This document shows positions 58,999-64,000 of a stretch of 64,000 nucleotides of DNA, piece after piece. The number at the start of each line of letters is the position of its first letter. Position 1 is the first letter of the stretch. Origin of the DNA: Pseudomonas sp. SCA2728.1_7 (lineage in GTDB: Bacteria; Pseudomonadota; Gammaproteobacteria; Pseudomonadales; Pseudomonadaceae); contig NZ_CP073104.1 in NCBI RefSeq assembly GCF_018138145.1, forward strand, positions 5,337,001 through 5,401,000, written 5' to 3'. Under the pieces are notes generated by a model, which saw nothing but the letters and a program-made list of their open reading frames with translations, ran no database searches and was not told where the DNA came from. Both the position numbers and the translations under genes were made by a program.

Positions 58999-61900
58999 TC
59001 AATCAGGGATCCGGCTACGCAATATCAGTCCGGTATCGGACAACCGCTGAGACATGTCCTTCAGATTGGCGAACGCGATGTCATTCACACGCTGCCACGC
59101 AGGTCGGAGGAGCGAGACCTTGCCGTCACTCAATCGAGTTATCGGCGTGCGCTGGAGCATGCCCTGTTTGCTGCGGTGGATCAGCGTGTAGCTGTCGCCC
59201 GCTTTTTCAAACAGATACATGCCACGCCTATACAAAAGATTCTCCAGCGTCTCCTCGCTCCAGGCCAGCTCGGGTGCCTGGACTTTCAAGCGCAAGTCGG
59301 CGCGCAGAAGATCCGGATTTCCTTGCCTGACAGTGCCACCGGGCGAGCTGCCGCGTGGTACTTCAATACCCGGATCGACATCCACGCCCAGCTCTTCACC
59401 AATGCCGACTTCATCGATTCGCAGACCGATTGCTCCTTTCAACTCACTGATGCCCAGCAGTCCTCTGAAGGTATTGGTGTTGTGAGCATCCGTCACTACG
59501 ATCCATTTTCCCGGGCTGTTGAGGTAGACATCGCCGGTCATGATGTCGTTTGTCAGATAGGTGCTCATCATCTGCTCGTCGACGGCGGGCAGCGGGGTTT
59601 TCATTTTGTAGCTGGCGGCGCAGTCGATCGCCTGGACCCGAACCCCGTTCGCTCGTGCGACCTGGACCAGTTCCAACGGGTTGAATAGACCGCCGGGATC
59701 GGTGCCGAGGCTGTTCAGGTAAGTGCGTAAATCCACGGTCATCTGGCCGCTGATGAAGTAGCGGTTCAGTTCAACCTGAGCGAAGTCACTGAGCAGCCCG
59801 CGCATGTAGAGGGTTTTCGCGTGGCGAGCCAATGCCGGCATGCTTTCAATCAGAAAACGCAGGCTGGCGATGCGATCAAGGGTTTCTCCCACCACTAGCC
59901 CTGAAGCACTTTCAAAAATCCCGTCGACAAGATCGGCCAGCGTCATCAGGCGGCTGATTTCGCGCATTGCCGGACGAGCAGGCTGAATAACCCACGGCAG
60001 GTTCCTGAAAAAGCCTCGGGCTGAACTCTGCAGGAGTTGGCGTTTGCCGGCGGCATACAACTCGAACGGGTCGTCCATGCCGAAACCGCCAGCACCGTCG
60101 GGCTGCAGTTGGGCATGTGTTTCGTTGAGATTCAGTGCCCAGGCTTTTATCGAACGACGCACCGGCGGGTCGATGTCGTAGGCGCTGGTCACCGGGCGCG
60201 GGGGCCGTGATGTCGACGATTGCGGTTCTGCCACTGGTTGTGCGGGCGTCTCCGGTGATACCGGTTCGAAGGTATCGAGTTCGATATCAGGGGCGCATTG
60301 CTTGCCCATGCACTGACCGCCTCCCTTGAGGCCCAGTGCTGGCATGCGCTCCCATTCACCTTCGCCATTGAGACGGACAGGCAGGGCGTGGACGAGCTGG
60401 TTGGGTCGCTCGGGGTCAATGATCGCCCAGTCACCACTGCCCCGAGAGTTGGCGAAGTAGCGCACGTAGTACGGAGCGTCATTCATCAGGATGGCGTAGG
60501 GCGGATCAGCGTCGAGACGGTAGATTCCGTGGAACTTCCCGGACTCCTCGCCGAGTGCCGTGCCGTCGAGCAACTCGTTGCATTGATAACGTTCGGGTAC
60601 CGCTGGCGATGGGGCGTTCTGCGCAGGAATCAGCGTCGTTTCATCGACATTTGGCAGGGTGATTTCGGCATCGTCCGGCACCATGATCTGCATTGGCTTG
60701 TCAGCCTCGGAGGGAGGATTCAGCGCTTCGCTGTACTCGGCCATTTCTGCGGCCTGTGCCGCATCGACTTCGGCGCCAATCTCCAGCAGTGGTCCGGTGC
60801 CGATCAGCAATGGAAGGTTGAATAACAGGTTGATGCCACTCAGTACCGCCCCCAATACGCCGGCCTTGCGTTCGGCGTTGGTCTTGCCGTTCTGCGCCTG
60901 ATCGATATTCAGGCCCATGCTGGCGATGGTCGCGCCTATTACCGGCAACGCCAGCGGCCATCCGACAGTGGCCATCGGCCCGAACACCTTGAGACCCGCA
61001 CTGAGATAACCGATCCACAACTTTTTGCGCAGATCGCCATTGGATGTCAGGGACAGGTGCGCTTCTGCGAACATTGCCTGGCGGGTCGAGTCGCGTAGCC
61101 AACTGAATGCATCATCGCTCAGCACTTGGTTTGTACGGTTGATCAGATGATGGTCGGCCCGGCCCCAGGTGGCCACCAGGCGATTCATCAGATCACTAAT
61201 GTTCTCGCTCATCTGCTGACGATCGGCGAGAGCAAAATGATTCAGGAAGGTCGCGCGGCGTTTTGCGTCGTTCAGCTGATCCAGCACCCACCAATGCAGG
61301 TCCGCCGCCGTTTCCTTGACCACAAATGCCTCGGCTTCATTGGGCAAATAGATAATCTGCCGGCCGGCGGGGGCGACGAGGCGCAGCAGTTGCGGGGCGA
61401 CGTGCCCGTCAATGTCGAAGGCGCAAACCTCTCCCGTTGGCGTGTGACTCGCTTGCAGCATGCTCAAGGTGACCGGCCAACTGAGAGGCCCCACCACGGA
61501 ATCCACCAGCCATTGAAAGTCACTGCCGTTGAGCTGCCCAAGATCCAGAGCCTGCACCGCACGGCTAAGGAAATTGCACTTGGCCAAGGTGCGGAAATCC
61601 TCGCCGTGACTGTTCCAGAAGTCCGTCAGAATGGCCGTGTAGTGCCCACTGAAATCGAGGTTCCAGAACGCCTTCAAGACCTCATTGCCATGCAGGCGCA
61701 CCTGGTTCTTTTCGTCGAAATTCTCAGACTGCGGACCTTCCGTATAGAAGCCGCCGTACAGATCGAGAAGATCGGCATTGTCCTGGTCGGTGGCGCGAAA
61801 ACGATGAATCACCAACTGCGTCAGGGTCATCGATTCGTAGGGTTTTTCGCGGATGTGCTCCCAGCCGGTAAACGAGCGGGTACTGCTCTGGGCCGTCTTG

Positions 61901-62085
61901 AAACGATGGAAATAAACCTCATCCGGATCAAGACTCGACAAGCCTTGGGCTTCCAGCAGATCACGGGCCGCTTCACGGGCAGCGTCCTGCAGGCCGGGGC
62001 AGTTCTGCACGACGGTATAGGCTATTCGCTTCAGAGCAGCCTTGTCGGCCGCGTTCGGCAGAGGGCTTGGTTGGGTGGCGTACAT
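58999..62085 (-). CDS. giant toxin-like protein, DUF6543 / membrane-targeted effector type (copy 1)
   Basis: 1028 aa, start MYATQPSPLPNAADKAALKR with AAGGATGGAG upstream. Same domain order as the downstream copy, with long shared blocks such as KKLWIGYLSAGLKVFGPMA and GLVVGETLDRIAS (E734-D737). The cysteine pair GGGQCMGKQC in the linker differs from GGGQCVGKAG in copy 2. No signal peptide, so export would need a dedicated system. Target and activity unknown. Lies before the trehalose genes. Confidence 0.75.
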   Translation of the reverse strand: MYATQPSPLPNAADKAALKRIAYTVVQNCPGLQDAAREAARDLLEAQGLSSLDPDEVYFHRFKTAQSSTRSFTGWEHIREKPYESMTLTQLVIHRFRATDQDNADLLDLYGGFYTEGPQSENFDEKNQVRLHGNEVLKAFWNLDFSGHYTAILTDFWNSHGEDFRTLAKCNFLSRAVQALDLGQLNGSDFQWLVDSVVGPLSWPVTLSMLQASHTPTGEVCAFDIDGHVAPQLLRLVAPAGRQIIYLPNEAEAFVVKETAADLHWWVLDQLNDAKRRATFLNHFALADRQQMSENISDLMNRLVATWGRADHHLINRTNQVLSDDAFSWLRDSTRQAMFAEAHLSLTSNGDLRKKLWIGYLSAGLKVFGPMATVGWPLALPVIGATIASMGLNIDQAQNGKTNAERKAGVLGAVLSGINLLFNLPLLIGTGPLLEIGAEVDAAQAAEMAEYSEALNPPSEADKPMQIMVPDDAEITLPNVDETTLIPAQNAPSPAVPERYQCNELLDGTALGEESGKFHGIYRLDADPPYAILMNDAPYYVRYFANSRGSGDWAIIDPERPNQLVHALPVRLNGEGEWERMPALGLKGGGQCMGKQCAPDIELDTFEPVSPETPAQPVAEPQSSTSRPPRPVTSAYDIDPPVRRSIKAWALNLNETHAQLQPDGAGGFGMDDPFELYAAGKRQLLQSSARGFFRNLPWVIQPARPAMREISRLMTLADLVDGIFESASGLVVGETLDRIASLRFLIESMPALARHAKTLYMRGLLSDFAQVELNRYFISGQMTVDLRTYLNSLGTDPGGLFNPLELVQVARANGVRVQAIDCAASYKMKTPLPAVDEQMMSTYLTNDIMTGDVYLNSPGKWIVVTDAHNTNTFRGLLGISELKGAIGLRIDEVGIGEELGVDVDPGIEVPRGSSPGGTVRQGNPDLLRADLRLKVQAPELAWSEETLENLLYRRGMYLFEKAGDSYTLIHRSKQGMLQRTPITRLSDGKVSLLRPAWQRVNDIAFANLKDMSQRLSDTGLILRSRIPD

Positions 62086-62114
62086 GCTTTCTCCATCCTT
62101 GAGAAATGAAGGCC

Positions 62115-62149
62115 GAGCATGGCCGATTCGCTCAAGGGGAGTGCACTAC
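62115..62149. repeat. 35-bp element upstream of toxin copy 1
   Basis: Partner of 58923-58957 (33/35 identical), showing that the duplication included upstream control sequence. Confidence 0.75.
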
Positions 62150-62186
62150 ATATGTACCGCACATGATCGTTGAAAACGTGCCGGGG

Positions 62187-62891
62187 TCAGCGCCGTGCCA
62201 CGTCGGAAAAGTAGAACTTGTCCAAGGTGTGCCGCGATTCGGTGTACTCGAACTGACGACCGTCCTGAAGGAAGGTCTGGTTGCTGACCACGATCACATG
62301 GCTCTGACCGTCGAGGTCCAGGTGCAATTGATCATCTTTGCTGCGCGGCACCGCTTCGATGGTGCGTTGCGCGTAGGCAATCTGTAACTGCAGGGTCTGT
62401 TCGATATGGGCGTAGATCGACTGTTCGGCGATGTCGAGCGACAGACCGGGAATCACTTCGCTGACGAAATGGTTGATGTCGAGGATGACCCGTTTGCCAT
62501 CGATCCGCCGCACCCGCTTGATCCGCGTGATGAGGCTGCCCGGTTCGGCATGGATATGCTCGAGCAGGGCGCCTTCGAGCGGGATCTGACTCAGTTCGAC
62601 CACTTCGGTGCTGACGTCGTTGCCCAGGCGTGGGTAGGTTTCCTGAAAGCTGACGATGCCACCGAGCTGAAACTCGATCGGGTTGGTCGAAAGCACGAAG
62701 GTGCCCTTGCCGTGGATCTTCTGCGCAAAGCCGCGTTCCTGAAGCAGTTCGATCGCCTTGCGCACCGTGCCACGGCTGGCCTGATAGCTGTCCATCAGTT
62801 CGGTTTCGGAAGGCAGGCGGGCGCCGCGCTCCAGGCGTTCAGTCGTGATGCTGGCCAGCAGATCGCTATAGATCTGGTTGTATTTGCTCAT
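62187..62891 (-). CDS. treR: trehalose operon repressor, GntR family
   Basis: 234 aa. GntR winged helix (YSDLLASITTERLERGARLPSETELMDSYQASRGTVRKAIELLQERGFAQKIHGKGTFVL) plus a UTRA ligand domain (effector probably trehalose-6-phosphate). Divergent from treP with paired operators between. Confidence 0.93.
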   Translation of the reverse strand: MSKYNQIYSDLLASITTERLERGARLPSETELMDSYQASRGTVRKAIELLQERGFAQKIHGKGTFVLSTNPIEFQLGGIVSFQETYPRLGNDVSTEVVELSQIPLEGALLEHIHAEPGSLITRIKRVRRIDGKRVILDINHFVSEVIPGLSLDIAEQSIYAHIEQTLQLQIAYAQRTIEAVPRSKDDQLHLDLDGQSHVIVVSNQTFLQDGRQFEYTESRHTLDKFYFSDVARR

Positions 62892-63030
62892 GGGTAGGCT
62901 CGGTGCCGACTGTGCTCAAAGCCACGAACCTTAAGGCCAGGGTAGGGCTTTGTCCATGTGGACGATGGAAATCACCTTAGGGCTGAGTAGGAAAATTCGT
63001 CTTCGGTCTGGCGGGAATATACATAAACAA

Positions 63031-63072
63031 ACTCGTCTGTACGAGTTGTTGCATTAACTCGTACAGACGAGT
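63031..63072. promoter_or_regulatory. double TreR operator
   Basis: ACTCGTCTGTACGAGT (63031-63046) and its exact reverse complement ACTCGTACAGACGAGT (63057-63072), ten bases apart. Each is itself a dyad (ACTCGT-N4-ACGAGT). Located between treR and treP, where a GntR-type repressor should bind. Confidence 0.8.
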
Positions 63073-63126
63073 ATTTTTCGCTTCGGCGTGCTGCCAATAA
63101 CAACAATCCATAGCGGAAGAACTAGC

Positions 63127-64000
63127 ATGAGCCACGACTACCCGAATATCGCCAGGCAATTGCTGCAAAGCCTCGGCGGCAGCGAAAACCTCGAACAGGC
63201 TGCCCATTGCGTCACGCGGTTGCGACTGGCCCTGAAGGACCCGAGCCTGGTCGACACTGCCACGCTCAATCAGATCGATCTGGTCAAAGGCTCGTTCTTC
63301 ACTGGCGGCTTGTATCAGGTAGTCATCGGTCCGGGCGAAGTGGAAAAGGTCTATGCCGAACTGCGTCGCCAGACCGGTCTCGCGGCGTCGACCATCGCTG
63401 ACGTCAAACAGAAAAGCGCCGAAAAGATCAACGCCGTGCAGCGGCTGGTGCGGGTGTTTTCCGACGTGTTCATGCCGATCCTGCCGGCGCTGATCATTGC
63501 CGGCCTGTTGATGGGTATCAACAATCTGCTGGGCGCCAAAGGCATGTTCATCGAAGGGCAGACCCTGCTCGATGCCTACCCGAAACTCGACGGGCTGTGG
63601 AGCCTGATCAACCTGATGGCCAACACCTCGTTCGTGTTTCTGCCGGCGCTGGTGGGCTGGTCGGCGGCCAAACGCTTTGGCGGCAGCGAGATCCTCGGCA
63701 TTGTGCTTGGCCTGATGCTGGTACATCCGGATCTGCTCAACGCCTGGAACTACGGCAAGGCCGTGGCCGGGCTGGACGGGCAGCAGTTGCCGTACTTCGA
63801 CATTCTCGGTCTGTTTCAGGTGGAAAAGGTCGGTTACCAGGGGCAGATCCTACCGATTCTGCTGGCGGCCTACGTGATGAGCGTCATCGAAAAATGGCTG
63901 CGCGCGCGCGTCCCCAACGCCATTCAATTGCTCGTGGTGCCGATTACCACCATCGTCGTCACCGGCGTGCTGGCGCTGGCGGTGATCGGCCCGGTGACCC
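63127..64000 (+). CDS. treP: PTS trehalose transporter EIIBC, 5' part
   Basis: 291 codons visible; the gene runs off the right edge. EIIB domain with phospho-acceptor C28 in AAHCVTRLRL, then a linker (about 90-100) and the start of the EIIC membrane domain (VFMPILPALIIAGLLMGINNLLG and further helices). Imports and phosphorylates trehalose; treA (phosphotrehalase) is expected next, outside the window. GGAAGAAC serves as ribosome site. Confidence 0.93.
   Translation, partial: MSHDYPNIARQLLQSLGGSENLEQAAHCVTRLRLALKDPSLVDTATLNQIDLVKGSFFTGGLYQVVIGPGEVEKVYAELRRQTGLAASTIADVKQKSAEKINAVQRLVRVFSDVFMPILPALIIAGLLMGINNLLGAKGMFIEGQTLLDAYPKLDGLWSLINLMANTSFVFLPALVGWSAAKRFGGSEILGIVLGLMLVHPDLLNAWNYGKAVAGLDGQQLPYFDILGLFQVEKVGYQGQILPILLAAYVMSVIEKWLRARVPNAIQLLVVPITTIVVTGVLALAVIGPVT

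Overview
The window reads as chromosome of a Pseudomonas of the P. fluorescens group. The evidence is the gene order (tRNA-Leu, queA, tgt, yajC, secD, secF; cysE followed by iscR-iscS-iscU-iscA-hscB-hscA-fdx-iscX, ndk, rlmN, pilW, rodZ-like, ispG, hisS, yfgM-like, bamB, der; xseA; guaB, guaA; treR, treP), the GC-rich codon use, and many paired REP elements of the GTGGGAGCGAGCCTGCTCGCGA and GTAGGAGTGAGCCTGCTCGCGAT types.

Layout. 1-2.7 kb: small core or variable genes (membrane protein, secreted protein, PH-domain protein, DUF6429-like protein). 2.78-18.83 kb: an integrated island of about 16 kb. It lies in the 3' end of tRNA-Leu(CAA), has a P4-type integrase next to that tRNA, and is bounded by a 21/22-bp near-direct repeat. 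The tRNA's likely original terminator is left stranded at the far end (2742-2769). From left to right the island holds: (i) a three-gene, A+T-rich signalling cassette that fits the Detocs class of anti-phage defence (helical-repeat protein with a histidine-kinase-type ATPase; stand-alone receiver; receiver fused to an alpha/beta hydrolase with a C-terminal membrane helix); (ii) a GTGTTCC/GGAACAC iteron region; (iii) a coiled-coil protein, a TOPRIM + DUF927 primase-helicase and three small genes coupled by ATGA overlaps; (iv) a structured RNA resembling the C4/CI antisense RNAs of P1/P7/P4, placed so that it can control the ribosome site of the first gene of the replication operon; (v) an AlpA/excisionase regulatory operon; (vi) an A+T-rich cassette of a small membrane protein plus a lipid-linked sugar transferase; (vii) an unknown 285-aa protein; (viii) a second iteron region in mirror orientation; (ix) the integrase. 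No capsid, tail, portal or terminase gene is present, so the element looks like a P4-like satellite or replicating integrative island carrying defence and surface cargo.

18.9-55.7 kb: core housekeeping genes: tRNA queuosine modification and Sec translocase accessory, suhB, trmJ, cysE, the complete isc iron-sulfur operon, ndk, an rlmN to bamB block, der, an aminotransferase/omega-amidase pair, leuA with a candidate leader peptide, an M23 peptidase, xseA, a LysR/TauE divergent pair, guaB and guaA. 55.7-62.1 kb: two tandem paralogous giant toxin-like proteins (DUF6543 / membrane-targeted effector type), each preceded by the same 35-bp element. 62.2-64 kb: trehalose regulator treR and the start of the trehalose PTS gene treP, separated by two mirror-image operators.

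The most interesting parts are the island's Detocs-like module, the iteron pair, and the C4-like RNA with competing pairings around a sequestered Shine-Dalgarno site. Functional names rest on motif and context reading by eye; no database search was run.
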